Shown here: piece after piece, positions 29,201 through 44,200 of the stretch
Layout of the letters: every line of letters begins with the position of its first letter
Numbering within the stretch: position 1 is the first letter of the stretch
Origin: Bradyrhizobium sp. JYMT SZCCT0180
Lineage (GTDB): Bacteria; Pseudomonadota; Alphaproteobacteria; Rhizobiales; Xanthobacteraceae
Direction of reading: 5' to 3'
Assembly: GCF_018130165.1 (NCBI RefSeq)
Contig: NZ_JAFCLZ010000009.1
Location: 186,001 to 250,000, forward strand
DNA length: 64,000 bases
Made by a program: the position numbers and the translations under genes
The notes under the pieces: generated by a model
The model's database searches: none
Told to the model about the DNA's origin: nothing
What the model saw: only the letters and a program-made list of their open reading frames with translations

Positions 29201-32200
29201 AATGTCGCATCCGGCGCGACGATCAGCGCCGGCGGCAGCCTGAACATCAACGCCATCAACGATGCGACGCTCAAGGTTTCCGCGGTGGCTGCGACCACCA
29301 GCGCACTCGTCGTTGCGACCGTCGCCTATTCGGAGGCCAACGTCACGACGACGGCGAACGTCGCGACCGGCGCTAACCTGACGGTCGGCACGGCGAGTGG
29401 GTCGACCGGCGGCTTCGCGCTGCGCGCGCTGAACAACAACAGTTTCTCGACGTCAGCGACGTCGGTAGCCCTCAGTACCCCGGCGCTGAATGGCGGCGTT
29501 GGCGGCGCGGTAGCCATCAGCAATGCCACCACGACCGCGACGGCGACGCTCGGCGCATCGCTCGGCACCTTCGCAAACCGAATGGTCGGCTCCGTGCTGG
29601 TCGAGGCCACATCCAACACCCAGTCAAACTCGACCATGGCCTCGACTACGGTCGGCACGCCGGCATTGATTGGAGCCCTGCAAGGTGCGCTGCTTCCCAG
29701 CGCTACGGCGCCTGCCAATTTGTTCTTGCTGCAGATGAGCACGCTGTTCCAGTCGGACCTGGGTCTCAAGGCGGCGGCTGCGTTGTCGGTCGCGAATAGT
29801 ACCCAAAACGCAACGGCGGCGGTCGCGCAAAATCCGAGCGGCGGTGCGCCATCGATTTACTCGACCGGAAATGTCGCCGTCGTCAGCAACGTGATCGACA
29901 TCGGCGTCCGCAGCAATTCGACGGCCTCTGCGATTGCCTCAAGCTTCCCCGGCGGTACGCCGGAACCCACCGCCGTCAGTGCGGCGGTGGCATGGGGCAA
30001 ATTCACGCATAATTCGAATGCCTATATCGGTGCCGGTACCTTGATAGACGCACCGAATATCGGCGTGACGGCGAACACCTATATGCCGATCACCAATACC
30101 TGGCTGAAATGGGCCGGCCTTGGCGAGGTGTTGAGCCACCTCAACGGCACGCTCGGCGTCGGCGGCAACATCCTGACCAGCTACGCCAACTCGAGCGCGA
30201 CTGCGGGTGAGACCGTCGCGATCGCCGGTTCGGCATGGGTCGCGACGGGCGCAAGCCTGAACGCGACCTGTACTATCGCGGTTTGCGGTAGTGGCTCGTG
30301 GTCGGTGCCGCTTAACAGCGGCGACACACAGGATTTCAGCGCGAACCTGACCATCGCTGCAAATACGACAACGAACTCTATCAATGCCGCCGGCAATACC
30401 GGCGCGCTCGGTCTCGGCTGGGGTAGCTCGTCAGGCGGCTCCTCGCTGGGAGGTGCGCTCAATCTCGTCCTGTTTACCAGCAATACCATTGCCGGCGTGG
30501 CTTCCGGCGCCTCACTCGGTGCGGCCAACAAAATCGCCGTCGAGGCGGCGACGACCGACCAATTCTTCGGTGTGGCGCCGACATCGGGCAAGGCTGCGGG
30601 CGCCCTGGTACTGAATGGGATCACGTCGATCGCGCTGGTCGACAACACCACGCACGCATCGATTGGGCAGGGAGCCCATGTGTCTGCGCCGACGGTCAAT
30701 ATTCACGCGGCCCAGGAACTTTCGATGATTTCTCTGGCCGGCGCGTTCTCGGCCGGCGCCGGCTCCGCTGTCGGCATAGCGGTCGCCTATCTCGGTGCGA
30801 ACACCGACACCGCCGCCTACATCGGTGACAACCGTTGGGATATCAGGTCGGGTCCGTTCATCGACAATGATCGCTTCTCGGGTAACGGCGGTGGAAACGG
30901 CACAGTCGCCGCCAACACCCTCGCGCTTAGCGCGACTACCGCAGGCCGCATCACCGCCGCTTCAATCGCGGCCGCGATAACAAGTCCGACATTTTCCAGC
31001 TTTGCCAACAAGGCGGAAGCCGTAACCGACGCCGCCACCGGAGGAACCGCTGGCATCGCTACCGGTGCGAGCAAGGTCAGCCAGAAATCAGGGACCTCAC
31101 CCGATGGCTTCAGCATCGACGTGGCCGGAAGTTCGTCGGTCAGCGATGTCAGCATGGGTACCAGCGCCTTTATTTCCGGTGTGACGGTCAACCGTTTCGA
31201 TGCGTCGAGCACCACGGCCAGGACGCTGGTTCAGGCGCTCAACGACACTGTACTGAACAACGGATCGGGATCTGCTTCGGCCAACCTCGCCGGAAGCGGT
31301 TCGCCGAGCAGCCTCGCGATAGGCGGTGCGATTGCCTCCGCGATGTCGAACAACGCAACTCTGGCCTATATCGATAACACGACCATCAATAACCACAGGT
31401 CGGTGTCGGTGCAGGCACTGAACGGCGGCGAGCAAACCGTCGTGGCCATTGCCATCGCCGGATCGCAGGGGGGCAATGCCGCCGCGGTATCGGCTTCTGT
31501 CGGCATTATCACTGACAGCGCGAATGCCTATATTCAAAACTCCACCATTAACGGCGTCAGCGGCGGCACTTCGCGCTCGGTCGAGGTGGACGCGTATCAA
31601 ACCAGCAATATCGCGATCGGTGGCGGCTCGTTGTATATGGCGGGCGGCAAGGGCGGCATCGGCGTCACGATGACCTACGCCTCCATTGGCGATCCGACGG
31701 GCGGCAAGGCCGCCGACGCGCATATACGCTCGACGTCGATCAACAATTACGACACGCTTACCGTGCTGTCGGATAACGCCGGCGTCATCGCGGCGGGCGG
31801 AGCATCCGGCGGAGTCGGAGGCAACGGTCTTGGCGGCGCCATCGTCGTCTCCGAGATCACCTCATCGACGACCGCCTATATCAGCAGCAGTGCCACCGTA
31901 AACATCAATGTCACCGGCGCCGTCGTTGTGACCGCTGATAGTGTGGCTATCTCGGCGCTCGACAACGCGCTGTCTGATCTGGTGAGAGAGTCGAACAACA
32001 ATCAACTCGCATCATCCAATTGCGGAACCAGTGGCAGCCCTCAAACCTGCGTTGATTTCAGCTACGCGGCTCTAAATGGTGGCACAACGGGTACGCCACA
32101 GGCACCCGGCGCCGCCATCATTTCGATTGCCGGTTTGATCCAGGTTGGCAAGAACAATGTTGGCGCGTCGATCGTATACGACGATATCGCGACGACACAT

Positions 32201-35200
32201 TCAGCCTACATCGCGGGCGTGCTGCTGACCTCAAGCAGTGGCTCCGTCTCGGTGACTGCGACCGACTCGTCGGAGATCCAGTCCGTTGCAATCGGTGTTG
32301 GTGGCGGAAACGGCCAGTTCTCGGGCCTGGCCGGGATGACCATCAGTTCGATTGGTAACACGGTTTCGGCGACCGTTGGCAACGCGCAGTCGAACACCAC
32401 GAATTCGACTATTACTTCGACAATTCTCTTTGTGATCGCGGAGGATACCTCGAAAATTACCGGGACTGCGGCCGTGGCCGGCGTGTCGACGGGAGGCAGC
32501 GCCGCTGGCCTTGCCATTGTCTACAGCGACATCTCGAACAATGTGAGCGCCGGAATAACGGGCTCCAAGGTGGTTTCGAGCGGTCGCGTTGCCGTCGCAG
32601 CCGAATCGGTCGCCGCGATTTCGACAGTTGCTGTCGGTGTCGCCTTGTCGTCACAGCTCGGTCTGGCCGGATCGGTCGCCACTAATCTGATGGGCACCAA
32701 TGTCACAGCCAGCATTTCCGGCGGTGCCGACGTCATCGGCGAGAACAGCGTTGCCGTGCTGGCGACCAACACCGACAACGCTGCGGTCTTCGCCGGCGCC
32801 TTTGCGATCTCGAAGGGCTCGGCCGGGGGCGCAGGCTCGCTCGTCACCAACAAGATCACCGGCAACACGTCGGCCTATATCAGCGGCGCGGACACCAAGG
32901 TCGATGCCCGCGGCACCAGCTCGTCGGACACCGTGTCGGTCAACAGCGGCACACTCCGGTATGGGCTCGATCTCGGTGCGTTCAGCGCTCCGACCGACGA
33001 CACGCCCGACCTGAGCGAGGCGCGTGAGAATGTGCGGGGCCTTTCGGTCGTCGCCAGTTCGCACCAGGCGGTCGTCGCCAACGTGGCCAGCCTTGCCGCG
33101 AGCAGCGGCGTTTCGATCATGATCAACCCGATCGTCAACGTGATGTCGGGCTCGACCAAAGCCTATATCGACAGCGCCAGCATCGACACCCGCCTGACCA
33201 GTTCCACGTTGCTGCCGCAAATCAACGTCGCCGCCAGCAGCATGTCTTACTCCGGCACCTTCGGTCTCGGCATCGTGGCGCCGACCGGCACCGCGGGCGG
33301 CGGCGCGACCATCATCAGCACGACGATGTCGCGCGAAACGTTCGCCTATATCACCAACGCCGAAGTCGGCGGCACGGCCAACGTTGGCGGCGTGGTTTCT
33401 CCGACGGTCGGTGCGGTCACGGTCAAGGCCAATGCCGAGCAGCACGCGTCCTCCGTCGCGGTCGGCTTCAACAGTGGTTCGGTCGGGCTCAACGTCTTCA
33501 ATGCCACCACGCAAGCCTATGTCGATGGCGGCTCCCTGACCGCCTCGTCACTGTCGGTCAAGGCCAAGAACAGCACGGGTATTGCGTCCGCCAACGGCTC
33601 CGGCGCCTATGGCAGCAATGTTGCGATTGGAGCGGCGTTCCTGGTCCAGGTCAGTTCGAACAAGACCCTGGCTTATATCGGCGATGAGTTCCACTACCGG
33701 GGCAACAGCGCGGCGCATACGACGGCACTGCAATTGACCGGCGCGCTCGAGGTCGACGCAAGAACGGTCAACGATTTCCAGGCGTTTTCGGTTGGCGGCG
33801 CGATCTCGACCGGCGGCGGGGCTGTCGCCGGCATGGCCAACATCGAGATCGCCAACAACGTCACGATTGCCGGCATCTACGACACCACGCTGACGTCCCC
33901 GACCGGCACCACTGCGGGCGCGGTTACGGTGAACGCCAACGAGGAAGTCTACATCCGGGAGATCGCGGGCGCGCTGTCGGTTGCGACCGGCGGGGTCGGC
34001 GTCGGCGCTGCCGCCAACGTGCTGGTGTTCAAGAGCCAGACCACCGCAGAGACCCGCAACAGCAATTTGAACTCGTCCGGGGCGATCAACGTCAACGCCC
34101 AGAGCATCAAGGAAGTGCAGTCCTACGCCGTGACCGTGGGCGCCGGCAGCTCGGTCGGCATTGGCGCGGCGATTGGCGTCATCCTGATCGGCACCAACAC
34201 GGCCGACGCCGACACGCAGGGCGACCAGACCGGACAGTTCGGCGGCACCATCGCCGCCGCCAACGCCGGAACCAACTCCAGCCAGGGCAGCGGTGCGGTC
34301 GCGAGCGGTACAGCCGGCAATCCGAGCGGCGCCAACGCCACCTCGACCTATGACATCAGCACCGTGCTGACCGGCGGCAATGACAGCGTCACGGCGCAGA
34401 TCGCGGGCGGCAACGTCACCGGCACCCAGGTCAACGTCAACGCCACCAGCGCCAATGCCGCGCAGCAATTCCTGCTCGGCGCCGGCTTCGGCAAGAATGT
34501 CGGCATCGGCGCCGGCATCGGCTGGACCAGCGTCAACAGCAGCGTTCTCGCCAATCTGAGCGCCATCGTCTCGGCGCCCACCGTCAGCGTCGCAGCTGTC
34601 GTGAAGGATGCCACCACCGGGCCTTACGCGGGCAAGACCGTTGACACCGAATCCATTGCCGGCGGCTTGTCGCTTTACTTCGGCGCCCAGGCGGCCGTGG
34701 CGGTCGGCAATGTCAGCAATACCGTGACGGCGCAACTCGGCGGCACGGTGACGGGAACGGGCGCCAACGGCGTCCAGGTGAGCGCGCGCGACACCTCGAC
34801 CCAGGCGGCAACGGCCGGGGGCGGCAGCGGCGGTATCGCAGCCATCGGCGTTACGATCGCCACCACCGCCAAGTCCAGTTCGGTCGCCGCCAAGATCCTG
34901 GATAACGCCAGCGTCAACAGTTCGACCGTTGCCGTCACGGCAACCGAAGGCGGGGCCTTGTCGGCGTCCGCGACGGCGGTCGCCGGCGGTATCGTCTCCG
35001 GCACCGGCGCGGCCGCGACCGCGAAAGAAGACTCCACCGTGCTGGCGGAGATCGGCAACAGCGCCGCGATCACCACGTCCGCGACCGGCCTCGGCACCTT
35101 GGTATCGGCGTCGGCGACGCCTGACGTCTCGGCGACCTCGCTGGGTGTCGCCGTCGGCGGCGGCGCGATCGGTGTCTCCGTAGCGCTGGCAAATTCGTCG

Positions 35201-38200
35201 CTCAACGTCACCTCCCGCGTCGGCAACAGTACCACTTTCACCGGAGGCGACGTTTCCGTCACCGCCATGGCGCTGGCGCCGAGCAGCGGCAACGGCATCT
35301 ATGCCCGTGCGATCGCGGGCGGCGGCGGATCGCTGATCGGCGTCCAGGGCAGCTACGCCGAGACCAGGGAAAACTCGACGGTCAGTGCCTATGGCGGGAC
35401 CGGGATTACCCTGCCGGACGGTGACTTCATCATCGCCGCCCAGAACGACAGCAACCAGTACGCGACGGCGACGGGTATCGCGGCCGGCTATGTCGCGGCG
35501 GGCGCGACCATCAGCAAGGTCACATCCAACGCCACCACGGACGCCTATCTCGGGGTAGGGGCGATCACCACCGCGAACCATATCGGGATCCTGCAGATCA
35601 CCGCGGTCGGCACCGATAGCCTTGCGTCCAGCGCGACGGCCGGCTCGGGCGGCACCATCGCCGGCGCCGCGGCGGCCGCGCTGATCAACAACACCGCCAC
35701 GACGCGCGCGAACCTTTACGGCAACGCGGCGACCAATACGCTTTACCTCGGCGGGCTGAATATCCAGGCTCAGCACCAGACAAATTATGCCGGCAATGGC
35801 GACGCCTTCCAGGCGTCCTTTGCCGGCGCCAGCGGCGGCAACGCGACCAACAATATCACCTCGACCACGACGGCCGGGGTCGGAACCAACCCGATTGCTG
35901 GCGCCGCATCGAACCTGATCATCCATTCCGCCGGCGGCGACATGCTCGTCATCTCCAACGACATCGTCAATCAACTCGGCGGTGGCGCGCGGGCAGGGTC
36001 GGGCGGCGTGGCCGCGGGAGCGGCGACAGTGAGTGACGCCCATGTCACCCAGAGGTCGGCCACGAATATCGGCAGCGGCACGATCCTCAGCCTGAACGAC
36101 GATCCCCTGACATCAACCGCCAAGGTCAACATCGAAGCCTACAACTCGCTGCGCACCGTCGACAGCGTAAGCCTGACCGCGGGCGGCCTGTTTGCCGGCG
36201 GCGGCGCCCGGTCCAACATGACGGCGAACGCCTACGCCACGGTCAACATCGACGCGACCGAGATCTTCAGTGCCGGCAATCTCTTCATCGGCACCGCGTC
36301 CTCGCTGATCGCGTACAACAACGCCAACGCGAACCTCTACGGCGCGATCACCGGCGCCGGCGCCAGCACGAATACCTCGCTGACCGCGAACCAGACCGTC
36401 AACGTCAGTGGCGATACGACGCTGCTGGCCTGGGGCCTGCTCAATCTCACCGCCGGCCAGGCCGGCGACGGCAGCAAGTACAGCCAGGTGAGCGCGAACG
36501 CGACCACCGTGGTCTACAACCAGGCCCTGGTCCCGATTACCGCCGTATACAGCGGCACGGCGACGGCGCGCAGCTATACCGACCTGAATATCGCCGGCGG
36601 CGCGCAGGTGCTTGGCGTGAACAACGTCTCGCTTGCAGCGACCAAAGGCGCCGTATCAGCGAACGGCAGGGGCACCAATTACAATCCATATCTGACGCTG
36701 TTCAGCACCGAGAACCACGACAACCACAGCGATGCTACCCAGGGCCGTGGCAACATCTCGCAGAACGGCGTCGTGGTGGCCGGTATCTACAATCAGGAAT
36801 CGATCCTCATTGCGGTCGGCGCCAACGCGCCGACGCTAACGACGACCAGCCCGTACGCGCTGACCCTCGAACTGGTCTCCGATCCCAATAATTTCAGCAC
36901 GGTCAAGAAGTACAATCACCAGACTATCCAGTACGCGGTCGTCAACGGGTTCAATCCCTATCAGACCATCGTCTCGCAGATCGCCACGTTGAGCGGGCTG
37001 TCGACGGCGGACGTGCAGACGGTGCTGTCGGGTACCAATCCCACCATCACGATCGCTAATGCCAATGATCCGACCGGCGATATCCAGCGCCAGGTCAACA
37101 CGCTGATCCAGCAGGCGCCGTTCGCCGCCAACGTCGCCGGCGCATCGATCGCGCTCGGCGATATCATGGTCTCGGGCGGCAACGTCTCGATCCTGGCCGA
37201 TACGATGAGCGGCACGCAGGTGGCCGGAAAGGCCGCACCGCGGGTCTCGTCCCGCGACTCCGTCTCGATCAACATCGAGAACCAGGGCCTGAACTTCATG
37301 TCGGTGTCGAGGATGACGGTGACTGGCGTCAGCGGTGGTCACAATGTCTTTACGGGTGCGGCGACCGACGCCACGTCGCCCGGCATCACATTCCAGCAGG
37401 ATCTGACTGGCTCGACGCCGGTCGTCACCGTAAACGCCAGCTATAACCGCAAGGACCCGAACACCGGCCTCGGCGTCGATCTGAACGGGATCCCGCTGAC
37501 CAAAACCCCCGACATCTACTTCAACGGTGAGGTCACCAACCTCAACGGCCTGCTCAACATCTCCAACGCGCTTGGCAACGTGGTCGCATCGAAGACCTAC
37601 AACGCGGCGACGATCCAGGTGGTGGTCCCGAACGGCACCTTCACGTTCAATGGCGGGGTCGGCAGCATCTACAACACCAATGGCGTCGTGTCGTCGCAGT
37701 GGGCTGGTGTCCAGTTCAGGCCCACCGACACGCTGACCGCCGTCATGACGGCGGCGACGTGGCTCGGAACGTACGGCCAATACGTTCCAGGCGAGGTCTA
37801 TATTGCCGGCAACGGCACCTACAAACCGTATACGCATTATTGCTGCAACGGCGGCAGCGGCAGCGCGGCTGCTGTTCCGAACAGCGTGGTGTTCACGGCG
37901 CGCATGCTCAACCTGTTTTATGACGGCCTTTCGCTTTACTCGGCGATCTTCCTGCCGGCAGGCGAGGGCATTCCTGGAAACCTCGCTCAGATCGAGGGAG
38001 CCAATCCTGCCATCGTTTCGACCAGGCCCTGGGAGAAGAGCACCTATGACGGTCAGACGGTGTATGGTGACAACGGAAGCCCGTTCCATTGCTTGGGCTG
38101 CGCAGCCTTCTTCCAGGTCATCAACATCCAGTCCGCGGCGGTGACGCCAGTAACCGCTGCGACGACCCTCACGGCGGCGGCGCCCAACGCGTTTGCCATC

Positions 38201-41200
38201 GGCAAAGCGATCATCCTGTCGGCGTCGGTGCTCAACGTCAACGGAACCATCCAGAGCGGACAGAGCAGCAATTACTCGGTCAGTCTCGGCACCAACGCCA
38301 GGAACGTCATCGACAGCCTGCGCGCCGACTCGCTGGCAGGCCTGTCGCTCGCCCAGGCCCGGAGCAATGCGGAGCACGGCAGTTATCTCGATCTGACCCC
38401 ATACCTGAACATAGTGAACGGCGGCGACGTGCCGGTCGGCGCGCGTTACAATGTGCTGACCGACCAGATCGTGCTGAACAGCGTGGTGCAGGGCACCGGT
38501 GGCTATGTCTACCTGAACGGCCGGATCATCAGCACGTCCACGAGCGGCACTCCGCAGGGCAACATCATCGTCAATGGCGGCGCCGGCACGATCACCGTCA
38601 ACAACACGACTGGAACGACGCTTGTCACCAACACGATCAACACCGGGGTCAGCGCCGCAAGCGTGATCCAGATCGTCGACCAGCTCAAGCAGCAGACCAC
38701 CTGGTACGTCTACAATGCGGCGGCACCGGGCGGACAGCAGGTCAGCACCTATCGGACCGCAGGCGTCAACGCGAGCGGTTACAATTCGGGGATGTTGGTC
38801 GGACTCAGCGGAACCTCGGGCGTGGTCTACCAGCCGCTGGCCAACCAATATTATCAATGGGTCGACACCGCGACGCTGACGCGTCCCGTCACCAGCACTG
38901 CCGCCGACTATGGCTGGACCTTCAGCGGCGTCTCGGCCAACTCGCCGACCTATCCCTACACACAGACCACGAGCCTCGTCTCGAACGTGCAGCAGGTCGT
39001 CAATGGCGTTGCGACCGGACAGTTGCAGACCGCCAACTTCCAGGAAGTCATCACGGCGACCGGCGAGTACCACTCAAACAACTTCAACACCGGCAGCGGT
39101 GCATGCTGCGGCAGCCTCAAGCAGTACGATTGGTTCCAGCAGATCTACCACCGTCTGACCTTGACGTTGACGAACACTGTCAAGGCTTCCTACGACATCG
39201 GCATTCACTTCAACGGCGGCGGCTCAAGCTCGGTGGCGGTGACATCCGACGCCAGCATCGTGATCAACGGGCCGATCAACAATCTGCAGGGCGCGACGAC
39301 CATCACCGCGACGGGCGCCAATTCGTCCATTACGGTCGGTGCGACCGCCAATAATCCGTTGATTTCCGGAACCAACGTGACGCTGACTGCGCCCGGCGGC
39401 ATCGGCTCGCTCGCCGGGTCAAAGACTCCGGTACCGGTACAGGTCTATGGCGGCAGGCTGAACGCAACATCGATCGACCGTGACATCGCCATTGCCGCGC
39501 AGGGATCGCTGCTGATCGGTCAGGTGAAGGCCAATTCGGCGACCCCGGGCAGCGCGCCGCAAGGAAGCATATTCCTGTCGGCGACCGGCGACATCAATTC
39601 GGGTTCGCCCTACAATTTCGCCAACCCGGTCGTGGTCGGCAAGTCGATCGAGATCAATTCGACGGGCGGCGCGATCGGTGCGATTTCAAGCGTCAGCAAC
39701 GGCGCGACCGTCCTGACCAACGTCAATCCGCTGGTGGTCCAGGCCACCGGAGCGACTCTGGTCAACGGCAGTGTCGACGGCGGGGTTCTCGACAGCACTT
39801 CCTCGACCGGTACCTATATCGTGCAATCGACCGGCGATCTCAGGCTCGGCAAGGTTTCATCCGGAGGCGCGGTCTTCCTGGCGGCCGCCGCATCCGATGG
39901 TCACACCGCCAACATCCTCAACGGCCTGTCGGCCGGCGGATTGACCGCCGAGCAGAGCGCGCACCTGCAGAGTGTCTGGACGGATCTGAACCTGGTGAGC
40001 GGCTCTGCTGCGGCCTCCGTCACCGCCTACGAGTCGATGATCAAGGCGGCCTACAACGACTATTGGCAGCTGCGTAATCTGGCCTTCGCCGACGGCAATA
40101 CCTACGCGCTCACGACGCTCGGCACCACCGTGCTCAAGGCCCAGGTCGCGGCCAAGCTCGGCATCGATCCCGCTGATGTCACGACCACCCAGATGATGAC
40201 CGAGGCGACGACGCGCTTCGAGAGGGCAGAGTATCTGCTCGGCATCAAGACCGCGGCCCAGCTCTCGAATTCGCTCACGACGCTGTTCGGCGCCAACCTT
40301 GCCTCGAATGCAAGCCTGCAGGCAGCGCCGGATCTGACCGTGTCGCTCACGGCCTACAACCCGAATTTCAGTTATTCGCTGTCGACCAGTTCGACGCTTT
40401 ACGCAACGATCACGTCGGGTTCGCAGTGGACGCAAGACCAGCTCAAATACACCGTGAGCGCCGCGGCCAATCCGGCCACCGCAGTGGCGCCGGCGCCGAT
40501 CGGCGAACTCACGCCCGCGAACGTCAGCGGCCGGCAGGTCATGCTGTATGCGCCAAACGGCTCGATCGGCAACCTGGCCAGACCTGAGAACTTCTCCTTC
40601 ACCAGCAGCACAGGTTCCTCGACGTTGTCGGACGTGCAGAAGGCCCTGCTGGCCTCGGCCGGTCCGTCGCAATTGACGGTGACGCCGACGACCGACCCGG
40701 TGACCGGTGTCATCACGTATAATGTGAGCGTCTCGCAACAGAGCTACGTCGTTCTGAACCCGCTCGACGCCGTTGCCGCCAAGGTGCAAAGCGATATCTA
40801 TCTGGCCAGCAAGTCCGACTTGAAGCTGGGTGGCATTGCCAACGCAACGTTCGGTCCAATTGCGGCGGCACGGACCAACGGCGTGCAGATCGTGGGTGTC
40901 GGCGACGTCAAGCTCGATGCCGTCGGCAACATTTTCGCGGGCATTGCCAATCAGCCGGTGATCTCCGGCAACATCAGGGATCTCACCCTGATCTCGGAAA
41001 CCGGCAACATCGGTCAGGCGCCTGCGGCCGGAACCAACCCGGCGAACAATCCGAACGCCCTTCAGATCGCTTTCGCCAACCCGTCGACCAACCAGCTCGA
41101 CCAGGTCGTGGCGGCGCAGGGCGGCATCTATCTGAAACAGACCACCGGCGATCTCGTCCTCGGCAACGTCACCGCCGCTGGTGCGATCCAGTTCGCGGCG

Positions 41201-44200
41201 ACCGGCAGCATTTACGCCCAGCCGCAGTTTACCGACCGTACCACAGTCCATATTGCGGGCGCGTCGCTGGACGTGCGCGCCGGTGGCAATGTCGGCTTCA
41301 ACGGCACCACGGCCCAGCCGCTCCAGGTCAAGATATCCGGTGCGATCACCGGCACTTCGGCCGGCGCCATGACGATCCTGGCCCCGTCGGACAACCTGAA
41401 TATCGGTACGAGCGGAACCTACGGCGGGCTTTCCGCCGGCGGCGCGATGACGCTGCAGACGTCGGTTGGCGCGCTCAATATCAATGCCGACATCACCAGC
41501 GACGGGTTGATGCAACTGCTCGCCAATGGCGCGGTGACGTTCACGGCCGGCACCAGCACCGATCCGGTCGTCGCCCAGAGCACCAACGGTGCGGTGACGC
41601 TGGCTTCGGCCTCGCTCACCATGGGCGCCTACACCGCCATCAACGCCGCGGGCGTGATCACCGTGGCGAACACGGGGGATGCCACGCTCGGCCAGCTCAA
41701 CTCGTCGGCGTCCTATGCGGCGGCCGGCAATGCGGCGTCCATCGTGGTTTCGGCCGGCGGCGTCTCCGCAGGCGCGATCCTGAGCAACGCCGACGGCCAG
41801 ACCAACCTGGTGGCCTCAGGCGCCAACGCCCGGGTCGCGCTCAATGCCAACAGCATCGGGACATCGACGCAGCGGATCACCCTGAACGCGCCATACCTGG
41901 CCGCCACGGCGACCGATGGCGGCATCTATATCGGCGCGTTGGCTGACCTCGAGGCGAGCCTGTTGTCGGCCGTCAAGGGTAGCGTGGACGTGCAGGGCAG
42001 CGGCAACCTGACGCTCAACAGCGTCCTGGCCGGCACGGCGACCGGCGCCAACGGCACCTTCACCGCGCGGGCAACCACCAGCGGCAGCAACATCGTCGTC
42101 GGCACAGCCGCCAGCAGCGGCAGCCAGACGGTTCATGCCGACGGCAACGTGACTTTCAACCAGCTCAGCGCGACGGGCGCCGGCAGCGATCCCGGCGATA
42201 TCACCGTCAACGCCGATCACGGTTTCGTCCTGGCGCAGACGGTCGTTAACGGCGGCGTCACGACACCGGGTTCGGTTGCAGCCAATGGCTCGGCCTCGCT
42301 GACGGCAGCCACGACCATCACCGGCACGACACTGGCCGCCACCACCGGTTCGGCCTCGCTCCAGGCCGCGGGCCTGATCGACTGGGCCACGCTCACCACC
42401 GGTACCACACTGGGGATCAACTCGACCGGCAGCAGCATCACGCTCAAGACCGCGCAGAGCGGCGGCAGCCAGACCCTGCACGCCAACCAGAACGTTACGT
42501 TCAACCAGCTGGCCGCCACTGGCATCACCGGCGACGTCGGAAACATCAACGTCAATGCCGATAATGGCTTCATCCTGGCAGAGACCGTGGTTGCCGGCGG
42601 CGTCACGACGCCGGGTTCGGTCGCAGCCAATGGCTCGGCTTCGTTGACGGCGGCCACGACCATCACCGGTACGACACTGGCCGCGACCACCGGTTCGGCG
42701 TCGCTCCAGGCAGCCGGCCTGATCGACTGGACCGCATTGACCGCTGGCACCTCGCTGGGGATCAATTCGACCGGCAGCAGCATCACGCTCAAGACCGCGC
42801 AGAGCGGTGGCAGCCAGACCCTGCACGCCAACCAGAACGTGACGTTCAATCAGCTGGCCGCCACCGGCATCACCGGCGACGTCGGAAACATCAACGTCAA
42901 TGCCGACAACGGCTTCATCCTGGCGGAGACCGTCGCGGCCGGCGGCGTCACCACGCCGGGTTCGGTCGCGGCCAATGGCTCGGCTTCGCTGACGGCAGCC
43001 ACGACCATCGCCGGCACAACGCTGGCGGCGACGACCGGTTCGGCCTCGCTCCTGGCCGCCGGCCTGATCGACTGGACCGCTCTGACGGCAGGTACGACGC
43101 TGGGGGTCAATTCGACCGGCAGCAGCATCATGCTTGCCTCAGCACAGAGCGGCGGTACGCAAACGCTGCACGCCAGGCAGAACGTGACGTTCAACCAGCT
43201 CACCACCAGCGGCATCACAGGTGACGCGGGGAACGTCAACATCAACGCCGATACCGGCAAGCTAGCCGGCGGCTCGATCAATGCCCATGGTTCCGCCAGC
43301 CTGATCGCGGCGACCAGCAACACCGGCAACAACCTCACGGCCGTTACCGGCGGCGCGTTGCTGCAGGGAACGCTGATCGACTGGACCAACCTCAACGTTG
43401 CCGGCGCACTCGGCATCACCGCGACGGCGAACGGGATCACGCTGGGAACGGCGATTAGCGGCGGCACCCAGACTTTGCAGGCGCAAGGCGACATCGTCTT
43501 CAAGCAGCTGACTGCCAATGGCATCCCCGGCGATGCCGGCGACGTCAATCTGAGCTCCAGCTTCGGGTCAATCCTGGGCGGATCGGTCTATGCCAATGGC
43601 GACACCCGTTTCGATACGTCGGGCTCGATCAGCCTCGATCAGATCCGGGGCAATACGGTAGCGCTGTCCGCGCCTGGCGACCTCACCATCAAGTGGGTTG
43701 GCGTCGTCAAGCGACTGGATCTCGCCGCCAACACCATCAACGTCGTCGGCGGGCAAATTCCATCGACGCCGTCGATCCCGCTGATCATGAACGTCACCGG
43801 TTACAAAGGCGGCGTCGCGACCTCGGCCAATCTCAACATCGATCCGGACACGATCATCGTGAACCAGTTCAGGGTCGTTGACGCGAACTTCGTCACCGAT
43901 GCGCCGAACGTCACGGTCGTCAACGGCTTCGTGCCGGGCCAACTGATGCTGACGACGCTGACCCAACGGATCCTGCTGGATAACCGTTCGCCGGCGCCGT
44001 CGAACTGGGCGACGCTGCAGCTCTACCAGCCGGGCGGCGTGTTCACGATGAGCCACAACGGTAACGCCAACGTCACCGACAGCTACGTAGTCCTCTACAA
44101 TGGCGACATCTCGGCGACCGTGACCAACTACGTGGGTTCGCACGCCTGCTGCAGCAGCTTCACCGGCTCGATGGCGATCCGCAACATCGCGAACGACGCC

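Noticed and set aside
33548..39073. Long minus-strand frames opposite the TpsA gene (up to 831 codons)
   Set aside because: They are antisense shadows of codon-biased repeats, without ribosome-binding sites or recognisable motifs.
38089..39354. A 421-codon plus-strand frame inside the TpsA gene in another frame
   Set aside because: It lies entirely within the giant gene, and its Arg/Gln/His-rich composition is a frame-shadow pattern.
42113..43560. Assembly artefact by repeat duplication
   Set aside because: The units differ at scattered positions and stay in frame, so real tandem repeats are more likely. Long reads would settle it.
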